From Parascedosporium putredinis (taxonomy: Eukaryota > Ascomycota > Sordariomycetes > Microascales > Microascaceae): a stretch of DNA of 64,000 bases. Positions 46,676-57,200 of this stretch are shown here, one piece after another; within the stretch, counting starts at the first letter, position 1, and each line of letters begins with the position of its first letter. The notes under the pieces were generated by a model that saw only the letters and a program-made list of their open reading frames with translations, made no database searches and was not told the DNA's origin. Position numbers and translations under genes: made by a program. Where the stretch lies: the NCBI GenBank assembly GCA_949357655.1, contig CASHTG010000015.1, forward strand, positions 558,001 to 622,000, given 5' to 3'.

Positions 46676-49442
46676 ATGTCGTTCTTTAATAAGTTCAAGG
46701 GGGCCAATGCGGTAGGTCATATCCTCGCCCCCAATTTATACCTTGCCTCCTCGCGCAAGAAGCTCCTGGAAGTTGCAAATGGGATCGCATCGAGTCCGTT
46801 GAACAGCAGGCCTCGGCTCGGCCCACAGGTCCAGCGGGCCGGACTGCGAGCTGCGCGCCCATTGCGCCTTGCGCGCGACACGCCCGCCGGTTCCTTTGTT
46901 AGTCGTAATCGTCCAGATCTATCTTTTACTAACGAATGGCCTGTTTTCCTTCGCTCCTAGGGGACCGTAACTCCTGGCCCTAAGGAAGTGGCCGGTAAGA
47001 AGAAGGAAGAACCCGCGCCAGAGCTTACGCCTCTTGAAAAGATGCTGCAGAATGCCGGTCCTTTGCGAAATGATGGAACGGATAAGTTCTTTGGTCTAGA
47101 AAACGTAAGTCCTATATCCTCTCCCGTGTCAGCGCCGAGGCCTGTGCCCTTGACGATGATAAAAAAAGAAAGAACAAGGACAAGAAAAAAAGAGAAGACA
47201 AAAAGAAGGTTGAGCTAACCAACATCTGCATCTTGTAGTTTGGCAATACATGGTACGACGGGATCCATTTCCCTTCCTCCCTATCCACCTTTCCCCCACT
47301 CCGAATTTATCGCGTCTTATGCCCTCCCTTGAAGACGGAACACGAACACGAAGATAGCTAATACTTGGCCATGTGCGCGAATTCACGAATAGTTACTGTA
47401 ATTCCATCGTACAAGCCCTATACTACTCGGAAGCTTTTCGCAACCACGTCGTAACCTACCCATCCAGCGACGAGCACGCCAATGGCGTGCGACCCAAAGT
47501 CAACGTTACCATCCGGCCGCCGATGGTGAGTGCGACGCCGCAGCCCGCAGCTAAAGATGCCAATAAACGCCGTCAAGTCAGCGGGACGGGGATCCCAGGT
47601 CAACCGATCCGACCCGAGGACAAGCCCGATGCGCCAGAGTACAAGAAGAAGCAAGCCATGATGAAAGGACCGATCTTGGAACTGTCACATCAGAACACGA
47701 CGGCGTATGGCATGGAAGAGTGCACCTTTACGGGCCTTAAGGACATATTCTTGGCATTGCTCGAAAGCCAAACGCGCACAGGCGTGCTAAGCCCGCAACG
47801 GTTCCTGGAAATCTTCAAGCGGGACAATGAAATGTTCCGAAATTCGATGCACCAGGACGCGCACGAATTCTATGGTCTCGTTCTCAACGATGTCATCTCG
47901 AATGTGGAAGCAAACGCGAAGCGCACACGTGAGCTCGAGCTGGCGGCTGCCTTGCAGAAAGACTCGCTGGCGCAGTCAACCGAGGCTGCCGTCAACGCTT
48001 CAAATGCAGTGGCGAATGCCAAGCTATCCTCGACGGGGTGGGTCCACGATATCTTCGAGGGGTACTGACGAGTGAGACCAAGTGCCTCACCTGCGAGACG
48101 ACGTCGCAAAGGGACGAGACGTTTTGGATCTGTCTATCGATCTTGAGGAGCATGCGTCGGTAACATCGTGTCTGGGCAAATTCTCCGCGGAAGAAATGCT
48201 CTGCGAGCGGAACAAGTTCCACTGTGATCACTGCGGCGGCCTACAGGAAGCAGAGAAGCGGATGAAGATCCACAAGCTGCCCAAGGTGCTTGCGTTCCAC
48301 CTAAAGCGGTTTAAATATACCGAGGACTACAGCCGGCTGCAAAAACTCTTCCACCGGGTCGTCTATCCATACCACTTGCGCCTTTTCAACACGACGGACG
48401 ACGCCGAAGATCCCGACCGACTATACGAACTCTACGCGGTGGTGGTGCACATTGGCGGGAACGCGTACCACGGGCACTACGTCTCGGTCATCAAGACAAA
48501 GGACCGGGGTGGCTCCTTTCGACGACGAGATGGTGGAGCCAGTAGACAAGCACTTTGTCAAGAACTTTTTGGCGATAAGCCTGGAATGGCTTGCGCGTAT
48601 GTATTATTCTACCAAGAGACGACATTTGAAAAGATGCGGGCGGAACAGGAGGCGGAAGGCTTCGATGACCTCATCATCAGCAACGACAAGGCAGCCTGTG
48701 AGGCGAGCGGGTCAGGACAGGAAAACGGAGTGCCGAACGGCGTCAACGGGACCCATCGAGCAAAGCAAGAGAGCCAGGAAGCCCAGGCGGACAGCACGGA
48801 AATTGACCGGGAGCTGATGCCCAAGCTGGCACACGCATACACGGAACCGGCGCGGGTAGGAGGTACCAACGCGGGGACACTGGCGAGCTCGAGTCCGGTG
48901 CTACCGCACACGCCGGCGACACCTACGACGAAGCTGGAGTTGACGAAGACGAAGGAAGAGCTAAAACGGGAAAAGAAGGAGGCGGAAGCGGCAGAAAAGG
49001 CAGCGGAAAAGGCGAGGAAGGTGGCGGCGAAGTTGGAAGAGAAGCAGCGTAAGGAAGCGAAAGATCGACTCAAGGCGGAGCAGGAAGACGCACGAAAGGC
49101 GGCGGCGGCGGCTATAGCAGCTTCGGCAGATGCCGTCAAGGGCGACGAGAAGAAGGGGAGCTCATTTTTGAGTCGGTCGGCGCGAGGCAGTAAATCGGTA
49201 CACAAGAAGAGCTTTGCCTTCTTAGGCAAGGATCGAGACGCAGCCGGAGAAAGCTCGAGTACGCTCCAGGAGACGTGACGACCAACGGCGACAGCAGCCC
49301 CGCGATGCCACCCTTATCAACATCTACCACTATGCCGACGCACGATAAGGCGGCAGACAAGCAAAGACCGATTCACGTTTGGGATAGGAAGGAAAAAGAG
49401 CAGCAACGTTCTGTCCTAACGAGGGCGTTGATTACGTTGTAG
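46676..49442 (+). CDS. creB: CreB-type ubiquitin C-terminal hydrolase (Ubp9/13, USP12/46 class)
   Basis: Cysteine protease removing ubiquitin; in Aspergillus CreB acts in carbon catabolite repression. Exons are 46676-46711, 46961-47104, 47239-47252 (14 bases) and 47393 onward. The Cys box reads FGNTCYCNSIVQALYYSE; the catalytic TGT codon is split between exons 3 and 4. Two CxxC zinc pairs (CLTC, CDHC) and the His box GGNAYHGHYVSV follow, then the basic/acidic coiled coil from about 48935 to 49115 typical of CreB. Frame breaks lie at G4 48060-48063 and T4 48122-48125. Three more, at G4 48506-48509, T3 48517-48519 and T5 48566-48570, cancel out. One base added at each site restores WLLFDDEMVEPVDKHFVKNF. 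The first stop is at 49278, but an adjacent frame stays open for 55 codons to 49442, so I place the end there tentatively (about 748 aa). Confidence 0.93.
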
Positions 49443-51341
49443 CGTTTTTCTTTCTTTTTCGTTTCTTCCCCTCCGCCAACCTCCCACTCTTCACTTAGCC
49501 CTCCTCTCCCAACCCTCTAATCTTCTAAACGTGGTGGGCCATAGCCTATCCTTTCTCGTTCTTCTGTTTTCGCTTTTTGCTCTTTTCAGACGGCCAAAGC
49601 AAGCCAAAATAGGTGATGGGGGCGTATATGTAAGATGGAATATCTAAAGAGGCACGAACGGGAAACAATCCAAAAGGGGCTAGAAATGGGGAGGGAGCCT
49701 CATGCCTCAAACACGCCTTGAGAGAGGTGTCTTGAGGCATGGGCCTGCGCAGGAGAGTGGTATATGCCGAGGGGGTATTATGAAGTGTATGGAAACCGAG
49801 GAATGAGGGCAAGGTCCCGCAAGAGAGGAGAGGAAACAAAGGGAAAGGGGAAAAGAAAGAAAAGCCTCACAAAATATAAGGGACTGAGGATCAGAGTGAT
49901 CCTCTTAACTGGCGGTATACCCCTGTTGGAAAGCCTTTTTGTACGATGGATCATTTCATTATCATTTTTGTCTCCATTTTTCTCCCCTTCTTCCTCCCTG
50001 ATTTCACCTGCTGCGATGCCCGTCAACGAGCCCTATGAGCTGAAAGGTATACTAATGAAGGAGAAACTGGCAAATGGAAGGGAATCGGTCGAGGGACGCA
50101 CTGGCAAGGGGGCGCCTTTTACACACTCCTATGTAGACTCAAAACGGGTATGGAAACCACCTTAATCGAGGAGTGGGATGGACCCACGAGACGAGACGAC
50201 TGGAGGGGACCGGAAAAGGGTAATGAATTCCGGATAGGAGGGCGGCGATTGATCTCTAATGAAATGGTGTTGCTGTTCTGTCCTGGCCTGCGATGTGAAA
50301 TTGTTCAGTCTGCTCTATCATCAAAAGATCTAGACCTACCCTCGGCCCTTGGGTGCGATTGTGCGTCTCTCAAGGTTGCCAATATTCATCGATACTGTGG
50401 CTTTGGTAATTACTGATTCGTGATCCCTCAGACGGTAGCTGCGCCTTCCTCAAGTTTTCCATCGTCGGATGTTGAGACTATTGTCGAATGGAAGGAACGC
50501 TCGGCGAAGCTCACTCCAGGGTTTATCCTTGCGCGATGCAGCCAACCAAGGAAAGCCTAGAAAAGGGCGATGCCAGCTATTAGCTCAAGAGCTCAGATGG
50601 GCCTATTATAGGGGTCAATTATAGGGGTCAATTCCTGGGGTTAAGTGTTCAATGTTCTATGTTAGATTCTGGGGTTCTAAGCGGGGCGGGGCGGCTCTGC
50701 AAGGCACGACCTGAAATTGACTTGATCCATTCGGTTTCAACTCCACAGTCGAACCTCACCTCACACCAATTGATAAGTCTTGCGACGGAATTTGAGCACA
50801 CCACACAACCCATCCATCCATCCATCTTCATCCGTCCTCATTCCCCACGCATTCGCGCTTGCTCATCGTCCCTCATTGCCGAGCGGCCTTGATGCTATTG
50901 AAATAGTCGCTTCCATTTGCATAGCGGGTCTATCTTACTCGGGAGCAGGAATCTCTCAGGGAGTTGTCCACACGTGAAGACGGCGAGACGCCAACGAACT
51001 GCCTCTCCCTCCAGCCAAAGGTACCGTAAAAAAAGAAAACGTTGCGCTGCAAGGCTTTATCCCCTGTAACCACCCCTCTCCCACTCACTATCCTAGAGAA
51101 TGATAAGAACACGAATTTCTCACACTTACCTTGGCAACAGCTTTCTTCCTCTGTCTCTGAAGGGCGGAACTGTGTGGGAACTAAATTCGTTCGTTTATTT
51201 GGCCCCTCTAGCCCTGTACAAGACAGGCTTGAAAGGTGCAACGCGCATCGAGTTCCCGCCATCATCAGCACGATAGCGGTGAAGAAGAGAAGTAACAAGA
51301 AAGACGAGAATCCCAAACGGGATCAGTTTCGCACTCTAAGA
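49443..51341. other. Intergenic region between creB and alg12
   Basis: 1.9 kb. It begins with a T-rich 3' UTR-like tract and contains an imperfect inverted repeat (49701-49741). A short direct repeat, AGGGGTCAATT, occurs twice near 50610-50635. No gene is supported. Confidence 0.55.
49701..49741. repeat. Inverted repeat able to form a 14-bp hairpin
   Basis: The arms CATGCCTCAAACAC and GTGTCTTGAGGCATG are complementary apart from one bulged base and are separated by 12 bases. The repeat is about 260 bases downstream of the likely creB stop, so it could fold in a long 3' UTR or be a leftover of a small inverted-repeat element. Confidence 0.85.
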
Positions 51342-53214
51342 TGAAGCACATTGGTAATACCAGACCTCACCATCGCAGGGGAGATGAAGCGCCTTGTCCC
51401 CCAAAGCAGCCACCACTAACGTGAGGAAATCGTCGGTAGAGTACCTCATCCCCTAACCGTCCTGGTTCACCTGGCCTTGGCCCCGTACACCAAGGTTGAG
51501 GAATCCTTCTCCATCCAAGCCGCCCACGACATTCTCGTCTACGGCACGCCAACCTCGGATGTCGCCGCCCGTCTACGCGAGTCCTATGACCACCTCACCT
51601 TTTCCGGCGCCGTGCCCCGCTCCTTCATCGGCCCCTTGCTGCTGTCCGGCCTCTCGCAGACCCTTGTCGCCGCTTTTGGCTTCCACCATGCCCAGTTTAT
51701 TGTCCGCGCTATCCTAGGCTTGTTCAACGCCGGATGCCTCGCCGCCTTCGCCCGCGGGGTCGGCCGCACCTTTGGCTCCTGGGCCCAGGCCTGGTTCGTC
51801 ATGTTGACCTGTAGCCAGTTCCACATCATGTACTATGCCTCCAGGACCTTGCCTAACTCGTTTGCCTTTGGCCTCAGTAAGTGCCACTACCCTTGTCTAT
51901 TCCGATCGAGGTGTCCATCTGCCTCGCCACGTGAAGTTGCATAGATGATGCATAGGCACCACATTTCCTCAAACGTGTTGATCGCTGATGAGTAATCCCT
52001 CCCAATTTTGTAGCGACCTTGGCCTTCTCCTTTCTGCTCCCTACTGGCAATCCCCAGGACACCCCTCGGCGCCAGCGCATCGCCATCACGTTCCTTGCGT
52101 TCTCGGCCGTTGTCTTCCGCGCTGAGCTTGCCATCCTACTCGGCTCTGTGAGCCTCTACCTCCTCGCCACGGGCCAGAGCACCCTTCTTAACCTAGTGCG
52201 GCCTCTTGTGGTTGCCTCCTTCGTAGCCCTCGCCGTGTCTGTCCCCATCGACTCGTACTTTTGGCAGAAGCCACTCTGGCCCGAGCTCTGGGGCTTCTAC
52301 TTCAACGCCATCCTCGGATCCTCGTCCGATTGGGGTGTCTCGCCCTGGCACTACTATTTCACCTCTGCCATTCCCCGCATCATCCTTAACCCCTTTGCCC
52401 TACTTGCCCTCATCCCCTCGCCCTGGCCACTCCAGCTACATCTCGTGCTGCCCGCTCCCTCCTTGTGCCATCGCTGCTTTTCGTCGCCATATACTCCATC
52501 CAACCCCACAAGGAAGCCCGCTTCATCTTTTATGTCTCGCCTCCCTGACAGCGGTGGCTTCCCTGGGCGCCTCTACTCTCTCTATACGCGCCGCCCGTTC
52601 CACCATCGCCCGCGCTGCCATCCTCGCCCTCGTTATCTCCGTGCTAGCCACCACCGTAGCATCGGCGGGTATGCTTCTCCTCTCCTCGCTCAACTACCCT
52701 GGCGGAGAGGCCGTGGCTCGTCTTGCCGACGCTTTAGCCAACGATCCCCGGTCCAACGTCACCGTTCACGCCGACGTTCTCACATGCATGACGGGCCTCA
52801 CCCTCTTCTCCACCAACCCCTACGGCCTACCCCGCGGTGCTAAGCAGCCCAACGGCGCCACCGTCCTCTGGGATAAGACTGAGGACAAGACGTCGGTCAC
52901 CAACCCGGACTTCTGGGCCTCCTTTGATTACCTCCTCGTCGAGGACGGCACCAACCCCCTGGAGGACCCTGGGATACCCTGGCCGTCATTCATGGCTTTC
53001 AGGGGGTCGAGATCCTCAGGCCTCATGACGCTAAGCCTGACCATGCCTCGTCCTCTACCCCCTCACCGGTAAGGCAGACGATGTCGCCTGGGTGAAGCAC
53101 TGGGTCAGGCAGGCCACTGGCGGCTACTGGATCGGGCCGAGAATGGGGCCCCGAATCAAGCTACTAGCCAAAGGAAAAGGAAGCGCAAAGCCCATCGCCC
53201 AGATCGAGGTCTAA
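51342..53214 (+). CDS. alg12: Alg12 dolichyl-P-mannose alpha-1,6-mannosyltransferase (GT22)
   Basis: ER multispanning enzyme adding the eighth mannose to the dolichol-linked oligosaccharide of N-glycosylation. The family signature APYTKVEESFSIQAAHDILVYG begins near 51477, followed by YDHLTFSGAVPRSF and YYASRTLPNSFAFGL. The intron is 51877-52013 and exon 2 continues TTLAFSFLLP. Hydrophobic segments recur to the C-terminus, where IGPRMGPRIKLLAKG ends at TAA 53212-53214. The frame shifts at C4 52414-52417, near 52534, at G3 52971-52973 and near 53050. Each is repaired by one added base. Two further missing C's (runs 51398-51402 and 51450-51453) would connect the ATG at 51342 to the signature through VEYLIPLTVLVHLALAPYTK. 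That start is therefore an inference. Corrected length is about 580 aa, as expected for Alg12. Confidence 0.88.
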
Positions 53215-54235
53215 GTGAGGGACTTGCCGAGGAAAAGCCCAATGTTGTGTTAGGAAGGGGTTTCCTCTATTTGATCCCTACCCAAGTCTCAGTTTACAGC
53301 GGCTCACCCATGCGGATGCTGTTCTTTGCAGCATTGTTGGTAGTAGCGGCGGCAGTGTAAGAAGTAGGGCGTGTTTTATCTATCGAGCTCAAAACTGTTT
53401 TGAAAATTGTACATATCACCATCACGATAAGATTTGGCTAGATCAATGCAAAAGGTCGGGAAGAGATCCACGGATATGATGAGAGAAAGGAGGGGGTATG
53501 GTTTCCCTATTCTTTTGCGACAAAGTCCTACGGCCTTTGGATCAAGAAACATATAGTTAAAAAAAACAAGCAAAGAGGTGCAAATAGAAGCACACAAAAA
53601 GTGTAACATAGTTCCCCTTTCCCAGTGTGTCCCGTTCCATCATCATTGATACAAGATACGAGGCGAAAACAACAAGATAAAAATAGAATTGGAGAGGAGA
53701 AGACGGGATGGTCTGCTGGCAAGACATCTCTGATTCCTCTGTCTCTCTCTCTCTCTCTCTCTCTCCTCTCGAGAGTAGAGAGTAAAATGGGTGGTAGGAT
53801 GGAAAGAAAACGAAGAAAAGAAAGCCAAAAAGAAAGAAAAAACATGAAAAAGGCGAAAAAGGAAAAAAACACCCGCCACCGGTTTCGTCAATGATGGAAA
53901 AAGAAGCGCAGCCCTATATGTTGATAGTTCCCATCCACGTTATACGCCATCACGCGCTGAGCTCTTGGAAGAAGCAGCCAAAATAAAAGGAAGAAGAATG
54001 AAAGAAAAAGAGTATAGGGGAAGATGGTGAAGACAGGGAAAAGGGGAAAGGGGAAATTGAACGCCTCATGCCCGTTGGCCAAATCCTTCTTCCACAACTC
54101 CCATCTGGCTTCTTCCAGCCTCCTCATCATACAAACAAAACTCCGCAAATCGCCCCGCCCCGTCCCGCCCCGTCCATGTGAGAGGGGGTTCGACGAGAAA
54201 GGGGCAAAATAGAAAATAAAAGAAAGAAGACACTT
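53215..54235. other. 3' regions between convergent alg12 and adenylate cyclase
   Basis: 1,021 bases between two converging stops, A-rich and purine-rich on the + strand in places, with a CT microsatellite. No gene is seen. Confidence 0.6.
53742..53764. repeat. (CT)n microsatellite, about 11 units
   Basis: An uninterrupted CT dinucleotide run in the shared 3' region. Confidence 0.95.
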
Positions 54236-57200
54236 TTATCCCGACTCGGTATCGCTCCCGCTGTCATCATCATCATCGCTGCTGTACTCCTCGTCGTCAT
54301 CTTCATCGTCGCTCACCTCCTCAACAACACCCGCCTTCTTCCCCTTGAGCGGGCCGTACATGGCTCGGTACTGTTGGAGTTCCAGGAGTTGCTCTTTGAG
54401 GCTATCAAGCATATCCGGGAACGGGCCTTGAAGATCCTCTAATTGCTCAATCTTACTATTACCCGAGGCAAGATGGCGTACAGAAAGGGTGTTGACGCAG
54501 GTCTAAGGAAAACACGGCGGTTAGTAAGGCTACCTCAATGTAGAAAAAGATGAAAAATAATGTGTTTGAGCAATTCTCACCTCAATCCGGCTCACTTGGT
54601 GTTCGAAAAAGTGAATCAGGAAACCCTCCGTCACATCTCCTCCCCTCAGCTTCATCTTCTCCAGCACGTCCATGACGGGCGGCTTCGCTTCGCCGGGCCA
54701 TCGGCCTCGAGGGCGCTGCACAGCATCTCGAGCCGGAGGCTGATGCGCCAGAGCTCCCACACCATTTCCGGATCGACCGAGAAGGGGCCGGTGCTGCCCA
54801 TGACCGTCGCCGAGAGCTGCTTGTCGTACGAGCCCATGGTGTCATGCCGCTCGTGCATCTGGTGGAAGTCGATGCGCCCCACCAGCGCATGCGGGTATAG
54901 CGAGTAGATGACCTCGGGGTTTTCAAGCCCTTGAGCTTCTTCTCACCCATCTCCTTGACCTCGAAGCCCTGCGAGCTGAGAGCACGGAGGTCCTTGCGGA
55001 TCGCCGTAGCAAATGTCTCATCCTCAAAGTCTTCGTCGGTGCCGGCCGATCCGTTGCGGTCCGTGTCTTGGTAGTTTTCGAGGCATCTCTGAATCTCGGA
55101 GATGAAGTCCGACGACACCGTAATCTGTCCGCCGTCCGCGACCGCCGAGATACGCGATGCCTTGTTGACCATGGTACCAAAGTAATCCATGCGTCGCGTA
55201 ACCGGATCCGTCTCGCTGACCGTCTCGCCGTAATGCATACCCATGCGCACCGAGAGGCCCTTGAAGATGAGGCTCCCGTCCTTGTCATAGATGGGCTGGC
55301 CCGAAAGGGAGCCCAGCACCTCGGCCGGCCAGTTAACCTCGAGAAGCTGTATTTGCACGGCAAAGCACCAGAGAAGCGCCGACGTCGCCGTCGGGAACGA
55401 CACCATAAAGGCGTCACCTTCCGTCTTGACCTCGTAGCCACCAATGTGACGCAGCTGCCTACGCATCACCTCGTTGTGGAGTTTGATAGCGGAGCGCATG
55501 GCCGAGGGTACATTTCCCAGAGCGTCGTCGAGTTCTTGATATCCGTAAACACGATAGAGACGTTGCCGGTAGGTGCGGGGATCTCAGCCTCGAGCCTCTG
55601 CAGCGTCGAATCGAGCACATCGCCCTTCTTCTTCGGCCGCTTGGTCGCCGGCAATTGTAACTCCTCAACCAGACCCGACGGCAAGAGCATGCTCGGGCGG
55701 CCGCGGGACCTCTCTACGCGACGCTTGAGATCCGCCACACTAATCATCATGACCATGATCTTGCCCGTCGCACCGTAGGCGATGGCCAAGTCTCGGAGCT
55801 TTTGCGCCGCCCGCATCAGATCGCGGCGCTCGGCCCTCGTCACGTCGACGACCAAGCCCGGCGACAGGTACTCCCAGAGCTCCCTCGTCGCCAGCAGGAT
55901 GATATCATCCTGTTCCCGGATAGTAATGTGGCTAACGTGCGGCGCCGCCTGCACCGCCGGCATGAGGTTGGCGAAGCCGAAAGCCCGCGAGACCTCGAGC
56001 TGATCGTTGAGGAGTCCACGCCTCGACACCCAGCCTCCCGCCTCTCGGATGCGCTGCCGCTCGCTGGGTTCGGCGGGGTCGTGCTTGCGCGTGAGGATCT
56101 TGTGCGTGCCCTCCGTGATGAGCATCGCCTGCGCGTCGCCCACGTTGGCCACGTACAGCTCCATGCCGTTGAGGTACAGTATTGTGGCAACCCCGCCCGA
56201 GTTCAAGTCTTCGGTGCTCATAACGAGGGGCGAAGGCTGCGAGGTGCCACGCATCGTCTTTAGCGACCGCGAGCGCTCGTCAATGTGCTGCGTGGCAATC
56301 GTGGCGAGGTCATTATTGAGCGAAAGGAACGCACGGCGGAGGGCATCCCCGCCGTCTCCCCGAGCCATCCCCTCAACTGCTTCAGCTCGGCGGTGAGAAC
56401 CCGTCCAAAATTTTCGTGGAGGAACTTGGCAATCTTGGAACCCCCATTGGACATGGCCTGCCCGTCGAACAGGCCAAGCAACATTTCGGACTCGGAGGAA
56501 TTGAAGCGCGGTACCACCAAGTCGACGGTCGACAGATGCTCATTCTTACCCAAGGTATCCGCCATGCCGTACGGCAGGTGGCCCGCCATCGAGCCCGATG
56601 TGCGCACACGGCGGTCCTCGCTCTGATCAGGGATACGGGGCTGCGTAAGGGTCACGTCCATGAGACCTAGGACGCGCAGGTTCTGGAGGCGACTAAAATC
56701 GGCGTACTGCTCGCGTTCCATGGAAGAATGCTCGGGATAGTTGACGGCCTGCTTGATCTCGAGCCGCTTGTTGCCAGACAGGTTGAGGAAGCGAAGTTCG
56801 GGGTTAAGGTTCCAGTTCCAGTCGTAGGGCACATTGGAGATGTTGTATTTGAGATAGTTGCTACCGCAATCCAGCACAGCAAGCTTCTTAGCCCGCGAGA
56901 TGTCGGCGGGCAAGTTGGTGAACTTGTTCGCGTTAATGTGGAGCACCTGGAGAAGACTGTTCTCTTCGAGATCGTCCGCCGGTAATGTCGTCAGTTCGTT
57001 GCCAGAAAGGTACAGCTCCACCAACTGGGGCCAACTCTTGATCAGCCTCTGCGGCATGTCACTAATCTCATTGTACGAGAGGTTAAGCACCCTCAATTCC
57101 GGAAGTAGGACAATCTGTTCAAAGACGTCGTCGTCGAGCTGGTTGTCCGCCAAGTGCAGAGCTCGCAGGGAGCCCGCAAAAGTGTTGGCCAGCCTCGTAG

